Part shown: piece after piece, positions 1-10,260 of the stretch | How the letters are laid out: each line of letters opens with the position of its first letter | How positions within the stretch are numbered: the first letter of the stretch is position 1 | NCBI GenBank assembly: GCA_934045075.1 | Contig: OW203740.1 | Coordinates: forward strand, 14,670,346 to 14,734,345 | Origin: Yponomeuta sedellus | Lineage: Eukaryota > Arthropoda > Insecta > Lepidoptera > Yponomeutidae | DNA length: 64,000 bases | Reading direction: 5' to 3' | Made by a program: the position numbers and the translations under genes | Notes under the pieces: generated by a model | Seen by the model: the letters and a program-made list of their open reading frames with translations, nothing else | Databases searched by the model: none | Told to the model about the DNA's origin: nothing

Positions 1-1024
1 ATCGAAACGAATTTAGGTTCAACAATAGACTAAAATATGATTAGTGACGCGCGCCGCTGGGAGAACGTCGGCGTCGTTATATCCATTCATTCAGTGCGAG
101 TTTAATTTAATTTAATACCGTGCGGGAGAGTGCGCGCCGCTCTAATCCAATTCTATCTACACATTTTATTTCTTCTCCTATTCCCTGAATTTTCATGAGA
201 TTCCTCTCAAAAGTTTAAACCGGAAAGGGTAACAGACGAATTGATAAAAACATCGTTTTAGAGCACCCAATAAAATATCTTCTGTCGCCTAACACCCGTT
301 AATGGCCCATAAAAATGGCCTGTCATGGTGACGATCGTCAGATGTCTTATAAAAGGTCGCTACTCCTTCACCTCGCTCGTAGGGGGGCACCAGGCCGCCC
401 CCGCCGCCCCCACCGCCCCCTGTCCGAGTGCGCATCCAAAACGTGTTATTTATTCCCACCCAAGCGCTCTTTACGAGCTCAATATCGGATCTCGATTTTT
501 ATCCCGCCTCGGGGAGAGATAAAGGGGACTTAGCGCCGCCGCCCATTGTCCCTATATCGTCGGAACCGCAGATAAAACTATCAAATTAAATAAAAAAACA
601 TTACCCAAAGCCGGGCTGAGCGGCTGGGCCGCAAAGCGGAATTCGCTCCTGATAAAGCCGGATGAAGCGGCGCTGTAAATATTCATAAGGCGTCGTCGTC
701 ATATAAATAAATTTTAATATTCCCCAAGACAGTCGGCGCGCTAATGAAACAAGATGCAAACTGAGAGGCTTACTTAGGGCTTAAATTATTCGAGCGCGAG
801 TCACCCCGTGTCTTTGTAACGATGAATATTATTATAAATTATTTTTAATTGAGTAAAAGCGGACGAGAAGCACAACAGGCACTTTGATGCTAATTAGGAG
901 GCCTCTTACAGGGAAAGCTGTTTAAGACGGGTTCGTTTATTTTCCTAATTGTGACGAAGGTTGTACGCACAACACGCCCTTCTTACAGGGCTATTATGGA
1001 AGTTTTACAAAGAAAAGTAAAGTA
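1..1024. other. Unique island, no gene recognised
   Basis: No repeat family seen elsewhere in the window occurs here. The stretch mixes AT-rich DNA with GC-rich patches (about 370-425 and 600-680). Two overlapping short frames at 315-533 resemble nothing I know and look like chance frames in GC-rich DNA. It could be regulatory DNA of a neighbouring or surrounding host gene; that is inference only. Confidence 0.4.
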
Positions 1025-1180
1025 ATGGGCGGCTTGGTAACTGCTTACAGAAAGACCCGTCACTGTCTTACAATCATCCACCGGCCCGGTCTTGGCCCCC
1101 GTGGTGGAGTATGGCCTAACGTTCCTGCGATGCAGGATGAGACCCGTACCCCAGCAGTGAGGACATACAAGGTTGATATC
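1025..1180 (+). mobile_element. 5S-rRNA-type SINE, 5'-truncated copy
   Basis: Only the 3' half is present: the segment with 'cactgtcttacaat', the 'ttggcccccgtggtgg' block, 'ccccagcagtg' and the GTTGATATC end. The 5S-like head is missing. It belongs to the abundant family whose best copies are at 12136-12456 and 40457-40814. Confidence 0.75.
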
Positions 1181-1335
1181 GCAAAGTAAAGTATCGTTTA
1201 TTCAGGAACATGGGTTATCAAAAGAGATCTTTATGTACAGTTTCAGTGCATAACATGTGCTGCCCATCTGGGCGTAAGAATATTTGTAGATCGAGCTAGA
1301 TCTAGCTATAAAGTGGCTAAAGTGGCAACACTGAT

Positions 1336-1462
1336 TTCAGGCGCTGAGATATTTGAACACTTTTAGACACTCATGTTTCCTCACGAATGTTTCCTTCACG
1401 GTTAGCGAGTGGTACTGTTGTTATAACTCCACAAATGTGCGTAAGCTTAGCTTCAGCGTCCA
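1336..1462 (-). mobile_element. tRNA-headed SINE (group B), body fragment
   Basis: Read on the minus strand this is the conserved body of group B (cDNA-like block 'ggtgaaggaaaacatcg' in diverged form, then 'cctcagcgcc'). The tRNA-like head is absent, so it is a fragment. It lies just upstream of a group C SINE. Confidence 0.65.
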
Positions 1463-1487
1463 TTAGAGCGTCTCAGTATTCCATTAC

Positions 1488-1660
1488 CTCTGTGGCGTAG
1501 CGGTAGCGCATCTGCCTACCATGCAAGAGATCCCGGGTTCGAACCCCGGCTGGGAACAAAAAAAAAGCCCAGGTCTTGGATGTTTAAATGTTTGTTATGT
1601 CGTTGTTTCTGGTTCCCACCACACAGGGTATCCTAGTGGTGTTTGTAAAATGTTATGTTA
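1488..1660 (+). mobile_element. tRNA-headed SINE (group C), near complete
   Basis: The head at 1488-1555 has an A-box-like 'tggcgtagcggtagcgc' and a B-box 'gggttcgaacccc'. It is followed by an A-rich linker and a body containing 'gtcttggatgtt' and 'tctggttcccacc'. The head looks most like an arthropod tRNA-Gly (anticodon-arm and T-arm similarity), but it has lost normal cloverleaf ends. Other copies are at 2192-2393, 3628-3845, 21461-21637, 35845-36042 and 58215-58424. Confidence 0.85.
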
Positions 1661-2191
1661 TATTATATACGTAACATTATTTTTATGACAATGTTATATT
1701 CAACAATAACTAACCCAAAACATCTTGGAAGTAAAAAGCAAAGGAATTATTTTCTCATTTTCGTTTGACAGGGCGGGTAGGCCTTTTTACATGTCCATTG
1801 GCCCTGAAAAGGGTAAGCCAGCTAACAGACAGATAGACATACAAAATAAAAAAAAATCTCCTTACCATCTGTCTGCACGTCTATCCCTAGCTATCAGAGT
1901 AACGTGTTTATGTTGCACGCCGCTGCAAAGTTGTTTATGAATAATTCAGCGGTGCCGTAAATATGTACGGATGCTTTATAAACTTAACGAGATTTTCCCC
2001 TGCTTTGCTTGTCTGGCACTTTAGTTAGACAAACAATACGTAGTTGGAAAATTGTAAGCCAGCAATCAACTGAGGTAACAGCCTAATAGATAGAGAACAC
2101 TTTATTGCACAGCCAGTAAAAGAATACAACCATGATTTCTTAAATCTAAGTTATGTTATACAATTGCCGGTCTTATCGCTAAGAGCCATAT
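1661..2191. other. No gene or clear repeat seen
   Basis: AT-rich sequence between two group C SINEs. The short frame at 1725-1940 has no recognisable features. Confidence 0.35.
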
Positions 2192-2393
2192 GACATAACA
2201 TTTACATACAGGCACATACATTGCTTCTGGCCCCACACTAGGATACCCTGTGTCGTGGGAACCAGAAACAACGACATCACAAACATGTAAACATCCAAGA
2301 CCTGGGGTTTTTTTTTTTGTTCCCAGCCGGGATTCGAACCCGGGACCTCCTGCATGGCAGGTAGATGCACTACCGTTACGCCACAGAGGTTGT
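2192..2393 (-). mobile_element. tRNA-headed SINE (group C), full-length
   Basis: On the minus strand the tRNA-like head (2325-2393, with 'gggttcgaatccc' B-box) is followed by a poly-A-like linker, the 'ggtcttggatgtttac' block, 'ttctggttcccac' and a tail ending in repeats of TGTTA. It lies about 530 bp from the plus-strand copy at 1488-1660, so the two form a widely spaced inverted pair. Confidence 0.85.
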
Positions 2394-2577
2394 CATATCT
2401 TCCTGACAACCAAATATTAACTGGGGATCTGCCGTTAAACTGCGATATAGTACAGTTTGGCACAAGGTTAATACTCGTATGACGTTACTTTGTTACTGTA
2501 CTTAAAACGTAATGAAAAAAATTATAATAAAAAAAATAAACAAACAACTTGTTGGCGCAGGATTCAATTATAAGTTA

Positions 2578-2690
2578 CTAGCTGACCCAGCGAATTTTGT
2601 ACCGCCTAACAGTCGATTTTTTTTCCCTCCGTAAGAACCATCCTCGTACTTCAGATTTAGGTGACTATAAACGCGTAAAACTATAGGCGA
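2578..2690 (+). repeat. CTAGCTGACCC-type dispersed repeat fragment
   Basis: Starts 'actagctgacccagcga' and contains 'gtaccgcctaacag' and 'ccgtaagaaccatcc'. The same modules recur at 6318-6508 (minus) and 49828-50000 (plus). The family is widespread in arthropod genomes; its class is not clear to me from sequence alone. Confidence 0.6.
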
Positions 2691-3094
2691 GAAGACATGA
2701 CATAGAGGTGTTGCTCAAAATACCACCATATTCCGTTCTGTTTTGTCGTGAATGGCCTGTTTGACTAGCGCCTAATGGCCATTTCTTGACTAATACCGAC
2801 TATGATAATACTAGGAATCAAACATAAACCTTCGTTGCAGAGATTACAACAGGCTGGCAAACTCAAATTAATCCTTTATGGGGCATTGTATACGATTCTA
2901 CAAAAATAAGATATAATATGATTGCCAGTCGCGGGGCAAAAAACGTGTATAGCATTCTTTGTGCAAAAACATGTCGGGAATAGTGATGAATAGCGGTGAA
3001 TAATAAAAAAACAGTATTAACTATTACAAATAAAAAACGGATTTTAAGCGGTATATAACGCTTAATAATGCAGTCTTTATACGACCGACAACAC

Positions 3095-3240
3095 GATTCA
3101 GGCCTTCCCTCCGAGAAAGAGAATGGGCTTAATTGCCACGCGTGCCCACCCCGGATTGGCAATTTCAAGCCCTGATGTAGTTGTACCTACACCTCAGACA
3201 TTCAGGTCAGGCTTCCTCACGATGTTTGTCGCGAAAAACC
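3095..3240 (-). mobile_element. Group B SINE fragment
   Basis: Contains the family's 3' block on the minus strand ('gggcacgcgtggcaatta', 'gcccattctctttc') and part of the body. The tRNA head is lost. The adjoining plus-strand sequence from 3244 is an RTE-like LINE end. Confidence 0.6.
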
Positions 3241-3252
3241 GCAGGCAGATGC

Positions 3253-3333
3253 TGGATGCGGCAAGCTGAAGATAGGGCGCTATATCGCTTATTAGAGGAG
3301 GGCTATGTCCAGCAGTGGACTAATATAGCCTGA
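3253..3333 (+). pseudogene. RTE-like LINE reverse transcriptase, C-terminal end
   Basis: Twenty-seven codons read WMRQAEDRALYRLLEEGYVQ then QWTNIA and a stop, followed by a TGATGATG-type tail. This pattern (W-x-R-x-A-x-DR ... LEE-x-Y-VQQW) is the extreme C-terminus of RTE-like endonuclease/reverse transcriptases, so this is a 5'-truncated retrotransposon end and not a functional gene. Related ends occur at 21325-21442, 44738-44860 (minus), 54344-54403 and 61047-61103. Confidence 0.7.
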
Positions 3334-3350
3334 TGATGTTAGTTAGTTAG

Positions 3351-3600
3351 ACCTGAGATTTCCGCACTTAGCCTCATAGTTGGGCCATTGTACGTAGCAA
3401 GCGCTGAGGTACGCTTAACACCTCAGACACTAAGGTTTCCTTCCGATGTTTTCCTTCACCGTCAGCGAGTAGTATTGATACTATAATTTCACAAATGTAC
3501 ATAACTTAGAAAACAAAGTCATTGGTACATGCCGGGGTTCGAACCCACGACCTCCCGATTGAGAAGCCGGCGTTCTACACCGCTCCGCTACCGCCGCTCT
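3351..3600 (-). mobile_element. tRNA-headed SINE (group B) with head
   Basis: Minus strand: tRNA-like head at about 3533-3600 with A-box-like 'tagcggagcggtgtaga' and B-box 'gggttcgaacccc'. The body follows ('actttgttttctaagtta', 'gtgaaggaaaacatcg', 'cctcagcgcttgctacgta'). Near-identical relatives are at 11699-11946 (minus) and 17000-17245 (plus). Confidence 0.85.
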
Positions 3601-3627
3601 AGCCTGATGATGATGATGAACATTGAC

Positions 3628-3845
3628 GACCTCTGTGGCGTAACGGTACCGCGTCTGCCTACCATGCAAGAGGTCCCGGGTTCGAATCCCGGCTGGGGAC
3701 AAATAAAGGCCCAAAAAAAATCTTGAATGTACTTATACATGTTTGTGATGTCGTTGTTTCTGGTTCCCACGACACAGGGTATCCTAGTGTGGGGCCAGAA
3801 GCAATGTATGTGCTTGTATGTAAATGTAGTGTTATGTTATTTATC
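3628..3845 (+). mobile_element. tRNA-headed SINE (group C), full-length
   Basis: Complete copy: head 3628-3700 ('tggcgtaacggtaccgc', B-box 'gggttcgaatccc'), A-rich linker, 'tcttgaatgt', 'ctggttcccacgacacag' and the 'agaagcaatgtatgtgc' 3' block. It starts 28 bp after the minus-strand group B SINE at 3351-3600. Confidence 0.85.
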
Positions 3846-3856
3846 ATACTATCTTC

Positions 3857-3914
3857 GTACGATGCAGGAAGAGACCCGTGCCCTAGCAGCGGGGACAAAC
3901 AAAAGGGTTGATAT
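3857..3914 (+). mobile_element. 5S-rRNA-type SINE, 3' tip
   Basis: Only the last ~58 bp of the family remain: 'gatgcaggaagagacccgtg', 'gcggggacaaac', 'gggttgatat'. The TAT end abuts a minus-strand group B SINE. Confidence 0.65.
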
Positions 3915-4048
3915 AGATTGCTACTATAATTTCACAAATGTACGTAATTTAAAAAACGAAGTCACATGCGGAGGTTCATGCCGAGCGTTCGAACTCACGA
4001 CCTTCCGAATAAGAATCCAACATTCTACCGCTCCACCACCACCACTTT
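3915..4048 (-). mobile_element. Group B SINE, head and proximal body
   Basis: Minus-strand tRNA-like head ('ggtggtggagcggtagaat', B-box-like 'gagttcgaac') and the start of the body ('cgttttttaaattacgta'). The distal body is missing. Confidence 0.65.
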
Positions 4049-4103
4049 AAATTTGATTTTTTATGGAATATAAAGCAAACAGTTAGGTTCCCGGTATTCC
4101 GAT

Positions 4104-4201
4104 CGATATCAACTCTTGTATGTCCCCACTGCTGAGGCACGGGTTCCTGCATCGCAGAAGGTTAGGCTACACTCCCCCACGGGGGCCAAGTCCGGGTTGG
4201 T
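4104..4201 (-). mobile_element. 5S-rRNA-type SINE, 3' fragment
   Basis: Minus-strand 3' end of the family: GATATCAACTC start, 'tgtccccactgctga', 'acgggggccaagtccgg'. No 5S-like head. Confidence 0.7.
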
Positions 4202-4741
4202 CCGGGATTTTCACTTTTACTTAACTTTATTTCTTGATTCAGAGACACAATGTCTACTTGGTGTCTTTAAAAGTTCCATGTCATGACTCCTCGCCAGCTG
4301 TACCGCAAACTGCATTCAACTGATCCCACCACTGGTTATTACCAATAATAGATTCAAAATGCATTCATTCAGCAAAGTGTCCGTAGAGATAAGGCCACCG
4401 CAAAGCAAAACCGAGGGGGAGCACCATTTCCATAACAAACGAGATCCCCGAACAGCTCCCCCGGTCACGTGATCTCGAGTGGAGAATACAATCACACCAA
4501 ACAGAAAAGAAACAAACAGCACTCAGCGAACTACCAGTGTTGCCAAGCATTTAAAAACAGATCCGCCGATTTCTTTGGGAAAATGCGTTAAACTTTGGCT
4601 CTTAGTTTTTCCACCAATTTAAAAGGTACTGTGTTGGTTTTAGCTTTCAATGTTGTTGTGGTTTTACGCACTGCAATTCTCAACAAGAGAATATTGGAAT
4701 ATAAGGCATGAATTATCATTTGTTGCTTGCGAAATAGATAC

Positions 4742-4853
4742 TACTTTTTTATGTAGCCGACGTCCCACTGCAGGGCACAGGCCTTTTCTCAGAGAGTGAA
4801 TATGGGCTTAAGTAAAACGCGTGCCCACCCCGGATCGGCAATATTAAGCGTCA
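4742..4853 (-). mobile_element. Group B SINE, 3' tail
   Basis: Contains 'ttttttatgtagccgacg', 'cactgcagggcacaggcc', the CTCAGAGAG block and 'cgtgcccaccccggat', which together form the 3' third of group B on the minus strand. The head is missing. Confidence 0.6.
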
Positions 4854-4860
4854 TCCAAGC

Positions 4861-5056
4861 ATCCAAGACCCGAGACAAACTAGGAAAAGAAATTTTCCTA
4901 GTTTGTCTCGGGTCTTGGATTTTATCTATGTATTTATTGTATTAAATCTATCATCGAGTTAGCACCTATAACACAAGTCATTTAGTTGTACTTAGTATAG
5001 GGCTAACGAGATATGTGTAATATGTCCATGAATATTTATTTATTATTATTATTCTA
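4861..5056 (+). mobile_element. Group D SINE body with a terminal foldback
   Basis: The right part (4893-5056) is the body of group D ('tagtttgtctcgggtctt', 'gttagcacctataaca', 'gtccatgaatatttatt'). In place of the usual tRNA head the left side (4861-4888) is an almost perfect inverted copy of 4893-4920, giving a 28-bp-arm hairpin with a loop of about 4 nt. Normal copies (34148-34376 plus, 41138-41384 minus) have a shorter internal hairpin here, so this one has lost its head and extended the dyad. Confidence 0.7.
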
Positions 5057-5057
5057 G

Positions 5058-5135
5058 GCGTCAATGGTACGAAAGCACACCACATGACCCGACCATGTAT
5101 CTGTCACGGTACTATAATGCACTAACAGAAGGGAA
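5058..5135 (-). repeat. Foldback (GATTCTGTTA) element, one end
   Basis: Contains 'catgacccgaccatgtatct' and 'taatgcactaacag', matching the right end of the foldback element at 23296-23912. Only one end is present. Confidence 0.5.
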
Positions 5136-6317
5136 CTCCGTCAAGCTGGCAACACTGCGGACTACTCGTATCGAGTTTCGCACAAGGGCCCGGATCAATT
5201 AAGGGCCGACGAAATAACCCGCAAAGGGCGAAACAAGGAAAGTTGGAGCACTCGAGCCAGGGATATAATGTGACCGATAACAGGATTAGACCCTCCGGTG
5301 ACGTAGGGGATTATCCAGAGACCGACTTCTAGGAAATTGTTGGGACGACACCCGGTGACAAAAATCTCTTAACTCCAGTTAATGCTATCTTCGGTTTTTG
5401 CCTCATGTTCACGGCCATGGCTCTTAAATATCACTATTAAAGTCATTGACAGATTGGTCTGACACTTTTTGAAAAAAGCACCTGTAAGTAAATGAATTGT
5501 TTTAAAAACATAAGTCATTACTGTTATTATTATTTTGTAAGTACGTACCCAGTATCACTCTCACAGTTAAGACGAATCGAAAGACAACCTCTCCAGCTAA
5601 AATCCGTTTTGGCTCCGTAGCAAAGACACATACATAATACACACACACACACACACCCACATACACCCTCCCACACACCCACCTACACACAAACACACCC
5701 ACCCTCACACGCTTGATCAACATCTCTCCTTCTGGCTAGTCGCGTAGAAAAAGAAATGACTTTTTTCATTTCCACTGGCGTGTAATCCATGGCGTTAAGT
5801 TCGCAGTGACGAATGATAATTTCAAAATACATTTTTCTAAAACTGTGACGCGAGGGTAATGGGCCAAAATGAATATTCTATCGCGAAAGAGACGTGTCAA
5901 CGGGACGCGGTGCGAAGTTTTCAAAGACTTACAAACTTCCACTTTCGCAACACAAACGAACGCTGCATTCGAGAATAATGGTTTTAATAACGAGGAAGTC
6001 TCGATGCCAGTTCCAGCAAAGTAGTTTAGTTTTACGACTGGCGCATAAAATGTAAATGGATTAACTCGGCGACGGCTTCCTCTATAAAATGATAAACTGT
6101 TTTTGTGCACAATATTTATATTTAATTTAGCTCAAGAGCACACCTATTTTGCTGACAAAAAACAAATTAGACGGTTCAAGATCGTGCGAGGCGACTGACG
6201 CGGAAAGCTTACAATGTTCTGATAGAAACGAGTACTCAGTCTAGGAAAATAAACTACTGGTGTTCCGATTTATTTTACACAAACTCCACTTTTAGTATTG
6301 ATTCCCTTTACTATCTT
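5136..6317. other. Mostly unique DNA with a CA-rich microsatellite
   Basis: A CA/CCCA-rich low-complexity tract lies at about 5638-5712 and explains the cysteine/valine-rich minus-strand frame there. The 114-codon minus frame at 5766-6110 has no recognisable domain and I do not call it a gene. Confidence 0.4.
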
Positions 6318-6508
6318 TTCTATAGTATAAAAACGAATCGCTGAATGTGTTGGTAAGCGCAAATCTCGAGAGTAGCTGAACCGTTTTCGCTAATTCTTTT
6401 TTTTTTACAATATTCCTTGAAGTACAAGGATGGTTCTAACGGAGACAGAAAAATAAAAATAAAGAATCGACTGTTAGGCGGTACGAAGTTCGCTGGGTCA
6501 GCTAGTAA
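6318..6508 (-). repeat. CTAGCTGACCC-type dispersed repeat, fuller copy
   Basis: On the minus strand it begins CTAGCTGACCCAGCGAACTT and runs through 'taccgcctaacag', 'gttagaaccatccttgtac', 'cgaaaacggttcagct' and 'tttgcgcttaccaacaca'. The module order is the same as in the plus copy at 49828-50000, so this defines a dispersed element of about 175-190 bp. Confidence 0.65.
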
Positions 6509-6780
6509 GTAAGTAATAGTATTACATCACACTAATACAATAACTACATTACAACACACTTCTTCACGTCAACGATTTTAATAAAATTTGGTGTGGAGTT
6601 AGGTGACAGCCTGGATTAACTCATAGGCTATGTTTTACTGCGGAAAAATATCTTATTCCCATAGGAAAATCGATAAAGCGCGGGTACCACCACAATATAT
6701 ACTTTAGTGACTGCCCAGCAAAAAAAATAAGATAAACTTAAAAAATAATCGCGATCACTATATAACTAAGTATAAGCAAA

Positions 6781-6901
6781 GGTTGTCTGGAAGAGATCAC
6801 TTTTAGTGATAAGGCCGCCGTTTGTTCTCTTAGGTTAAGAAATATCTGTGTAATTTCCATTTTTATGTACAATAAATAAATTATCTATCTCTATCTATCT
6901 A
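6781..6901 (+). mobile_element. LINE 3' end with (ATCT)n tail
   Basis: Shares 'gtctggaagagatcac', 'gataaggccgccg', 'gttaagaaatatctgtgta', 'tttatgtacaataaa' and ends in ATCT repeats. The same module, with varied length, is at 45348-45464, 55315-55387, 60858-60943 and elsewhere. It is read as the 3' untranslated end of a non-LTR retrotransposon; the clade was not determined. Confidence 0.65.
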
Positions 6902-7094
6902 TAAGCGTCGTGAATCATTACATATAAAATACCAAAATAATTAGAAATAACTTCGATGTAAGAATAATTGTGATCCAAGACACAACTTAAGATAAGAATA
7001 TTCTTTATTGTACACCAGGAAAAAACAAACAAAACATAGTTACAAAGATACAGTACAGTACAACTTAGTTCAGCGTTTAGAGTTACTTTATACA

Positions 7095-7142
7095 CTGTTA
7101 AGTTTTGTTCTGCTCAATAAACATTTTTGATTTGATTTGAAT
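7095..7142 (+). mobile_element. LINE 3' tip with TGATT repeats
   Basis: 'gctcaataaacatttttga' followed by TGATTTGATTTGA, a typical short-repeat 3' tail of an insect LINE. Only the tip is present. Confidence 0.5.
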
Positions 7143-7398
7143 TAACAGTCCATTTCGCCCCACCGGACTGTTAAAAATTCTGCCCACGAAAGGCCGAGGC
7201 GGTACAAAGGCGAAATAATTAAGGACGCGTAATAAGGAAACGGCACGGAGGGCGGCGGGAAGATCAAAGCAGCCAAATTACCTCCGCGAAGTACCGCCTA
7301 AGTGAGGGTGGCGCGTTGGTCGATATTTGTTACTTTAATAAGATGCTTACTTGGCACATTAATAACAATTTAAACCACGCGCTTAATATCGGATATCG
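7143..7398. other. No repeat or gene recognised
   Basis: Short unique stretch, GC-richer around 7150-7310, with no frame of interest. Confidence 0.3.
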
Positions 7399-7687
7399 AT
7401 ATCCTTGTATGTCCCCACTGCTGGGGCACGGGCCTCTTCCTGCATCGCAGGAAGTTTGGGCCATACTCCGCCACGGGGGCCAAGTCCGGGTTGGTGGAGG
7501 ATTGTAAGGCTGTGTACTGTCAGAAGTATCAAGCCGCCCATAAGGCCTCTGACATGGCTTAACGACTGCCATTACATGACAGCATGCCGTGCGAAGCACG
7601 GAAGCGCTCGGAAAAAATGCCACTAGCGGTAGTCACGGGACGGTTACCCATCCTGTACCTGACACGCCTGTTTTTGCTTAATTCAAG
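7399..7687 (-). mobile_element. 5S-rRNA-type SINE, most of element
   Basis: Minus strand: 3' end at 7399, middle with 'gacagtacacagcctta' (diverged), the 'ccgagcgcttccgtgcttc' block, and part of the 5S-like head ('aggatgggtaaccgtcccgt' on the minus strand). The outermost head is missing. Confidence 0.75.
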
Positions 7688-7954
7688 GTTACTTGTTATC
7701 TGGAATTGTGTATTTATTCTTTATATAAATAAATATTATTTAATTAATTTCAAAGAGATTATAACTCGAACACTCTCTTTCAAACTGCATAGTGTCGATT
7801 TTTTTGTTTTGGGGGCTATTTAAAAGTTCTCCTATATGACACTACGATCGTTTTTTGTATGAACTACGAGTACCTATAACTGGGTAACAAACGGCTTGGC
7901 ATATCGTCCTTTATAGTCGCTATTTTTGAATATAGAATTGTGTACTGAACATTT

Positions 7955-8060
7955 CGTCCGTTGGTTGGGTCTTACAATGCCCGGCACGTAGCTTGAACAA
8001 GGACTTCGATTTCGTATGGAAAGCATTTTGGGCCTCATGAGCGGGAGCCGCGAAATGTCA
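7955..8060 (-). repeat. Dispersed repeat shared with 29485-29580
   Basis: Minus-strand modules 'gaggcccaaaatgctttcc', 'ttgttcaagctacgtgccgg' and 'gcattgtaa' align in order with plus-strand 29485-29580. The class is unknown. A shared RLLPMRPK-like peptide could mean it derives from a coding element. Confidence 0.45.
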
Positions 8061-8215
8061 CTTGCAAATCTTCGGACCATAGTTGAAAGTACGGAAAAAA
8101 AATGTTCACCCTTACGTCTCCAACTTTAAAACACATCACGACTGCGCGGATCTTTGTTCAATCATTGAATCATTGAATCTAAATAAAATTTTCAAGCTTG
8201 CTTCTAGAACATCGT

Positions 8216-8461
8216 TATTAACCCTTTGTACGTCCCCACTACTGGGGCACGGGTTTCTTCCTGCACCGCAGAAAGGTTAGGCCTTACTCCACCACGGGGG
8301 CCAAGTTCGGGTTGGTAGAAGATTGTAAGACAGAGGCAGGCCTTACTGTCAGGAGTTATCAAGCCGCCAAACGAGGGTTCTGCCACGGCTTAACGAATGC
8401 CATTACATGACAGCCGGCACCAACGGCTTAGCGCGCCTTGCGAAGCACGGACGCTTCCAGA
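8216..8461 (-). mobile_element. 5S-rRNA-type SINE, 5'-truncated
   Basis: Runs from the 3' end ('gtacgtccccactactgggg') to the 'cttgcgaagcacgga' block on the plus strand reading. The 5S-like head is missing. It abuts the jockey-like LINE end. Confidence 0.7.
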
Positions 8462-8474
8462 ACATAGTATATTT

Positions 8475-8947
8475 GGGATTGAAATGAAATTATTTGAAAT
8501 GAAAAGGTTTTATTCAAAGTAGGTAGCGCAGAAACTGCGGCTTATTGAAAGTTACAATTCAAACTAGGTGTCCATTTCAAAATCTACATAATTATTTTAA
8601 AACATAGAACTCATGCATTGTACTGGCTTTAATTCCAGACATCATTGTCATCTAAATAATCTTTTATGTTATATAAGCCCTTTTGGCACAAAGTGTACTT
8701 AACACATTTTTTGAACATCGTTTCAGGCAAGCTTAATATATCTTCAGGGATTTTATTTTAGAAGCGTATACAATGCCCCATGAAGGATGTATTAACCTTT
8801 GGCAGTCTAATAGTGGGATTTACATTGTGTGCTACCCAAAGTTTTAAAGTTATTGATATTTTTCCTGACGTGCATAATGTTTTCATAGATATACTGATTG
8901 GCAACTGTCAGGATGAGAGTTTATTTAAAGAAATCTCTTAACGAACG
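8475..8947 (-). pseudogene. jockey-like LINE: reverse transcriptase C-terminus and 3' UTR
   Basis: On the minus strand the sequence next to 8947 encodes, with a frameshift and an in-frame stop, ...QYIYENIMHVRKNINNFKTL then (other frame) IRLPKVNTSFMGHCIRF and KYTLCQKGLYNIKDYLDDND, the last residues of a jockey-clade ORF2. The 3' UTR follows ('aaagccagtacaatgca', 'gattttgaaatggacacc') with a TTTCATTTC-like tail at 8475-8510. Its upstream part continues at 10261-10531, split off by the mariner at 8950-10258. The 3' UTR recurs at 45680-46293. Confidence 0.75.
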
Positions 8948-8949
8948 TA

Positions 8950-10258
8950 CAAGGGGCATGCCAATAGAAGTTAGATACTCTTTTCTCATTTAATTTACAC
9001 TGGCAAGCTATACACCATCTTATAGGCTGGTTTTTTATTGACATATTTGAATATAGAACATAGTTCTTTTATTTATTTTTTATTTGAATGAGCATCATTT
9101 TTCCGAGAATCTGGCGGGAATTCACTTGCAACAATGGAGCTCAGTCGACGTGATTTTCGCGCTATGATTTATTATGACTTTAAAAAAGGTTTAAAGCCTC
9201 AAGAATGTTTTGAACTTTTGGCTTCTACTTTTGGTGAGTCTGCTTGTTCCCGAGCAACAGTATTCAATTGGTTTGCTGACTTTAAAAGAGGACGGGGATG
9301 GTTCGAAGATGAAGCGAAGACAGGACGGCTGCCAACCGCGGTCACGCAAGAAAACGTTCGTGCAGTCGAAAAACTTATTCGCGAAAACCGACGAATTACA
9401 TATGTAGAGCTAGAGCGAGAACTGGGAATTGGATCAGCAGCAATGCAAACCATAATTCACGACCACCTTTCTCTCCGTAAACGTTGTTCGAGATGGGTGC
9501 CGCACAAACTTACCGATGAGCAGAAAGACCGTCGGGTGGATTGGTGCCTATTCATGATAGATAAATTCAACGGAGGCGAGAAAAAAAACGTATATGATAT
9601 ACTGACTGGTGACGAAACATGGCTTTATAACTATGATCCCGAATCAAAGCGACAGTCAACTATATGGTGCTTTGAAGACGAGCCAACTCCAACGAAATGT
9701 CGCCGTGCACGAAGCACACAGAAACAAATGGTCGCCTCGTTTTTCTGCAAAATGGGTCATATTGCTACTGTTGTGCTAGAGAATGAAAGAACGGTGAACT
9801 CCGAATGGTATGTGACAGTTTGTGCTCCAACAGTTATATCAGCTTGGTGTGACAAGCGACCGAAGTCAGGAATCCGGCACCTTCTCTGGCACCACGACAA
9901 TGCGGCTACGCACACGTCTGCCAGAACACTAGACTTTTTCAACTCGAAAAATGTGTCAATTCTCCCTCACCCGCCATATTCCCCTGACCTAGCGCCTTGT
10001 GATTTTTACTTGTTTCCAAAAATCAAAGAAAAACTAAAGGGGAAGAGGTTTGAAAGCAAAGAAGATGCGCTGGTTGCCTATAATTTCGAGATTTCTGAGG
10101 TATCTAAAGAAGAGTGGTCATAGGTATTTTTCAATTGGTTCAGACGTATGGAAAAGTGTATACGTGCTCAGGGTGAATACTTTGAAAAGATCGATACTTG
10201 TAATAAAGAATAATTTTTATAATTTTTGAGTATCTAGTTTCTTTTGGCATGCCCCTCG
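8950..10258 (+). mobile_element. Full-length mariner element inserted in a jockey LINE
   Basis: Terminal inverted repeats of 31 bp lie at 8950-8980 (CAAGGGGCATGCC...) and 10228-10258 (reverse complement CGAGGGGCATGCC...), with a few mismatches. TA dinucleotides at 8948-8949 and 10259-10260 are the target duplication. The length of 1309 bp is normal for mariner. One transposase gene fills the middle. The TIRs differ from each other at several positions, so this is not a very recent insertion. Confidence 0.92.
9134..10213 (+). pseudogene. mariner transposase (DD34D) with an internal stop
   Basis: The transposase would cut and paste the element at TA sites. The ATG at 9134 (MELSRRDFRAMIYYDF) opens the N-terminal helix-turn-helix region, residues ~1-110. 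The linker motif is WVPHKL (family consensus WVPHEL). The catalytic domain shows TGDETW, HHDN and YSPDLAPCDFYLF, with 34 residues between the second and third aspartates, the mariner DD34D spacing. The frame is open for 329 codons, then a TAG at 10121-10123 interrupts EEWS; the same frame continues as FFNWFRRMEKCIRAQGEYFE to a stop at 10211-10213. One substitution therefore removes about 29 C-terminal residues. All three catalytic aspartates remain. A shortened protein might be made, but activity is doubtful. Confidence 0.9.
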
Positions 10259-10260
10259 TA

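Noticed and set aside
5638..5712. Cysteine/valine-rich frame at 5502-5723
   Set aside because: It is the translation of a CA-rich microsatellite.
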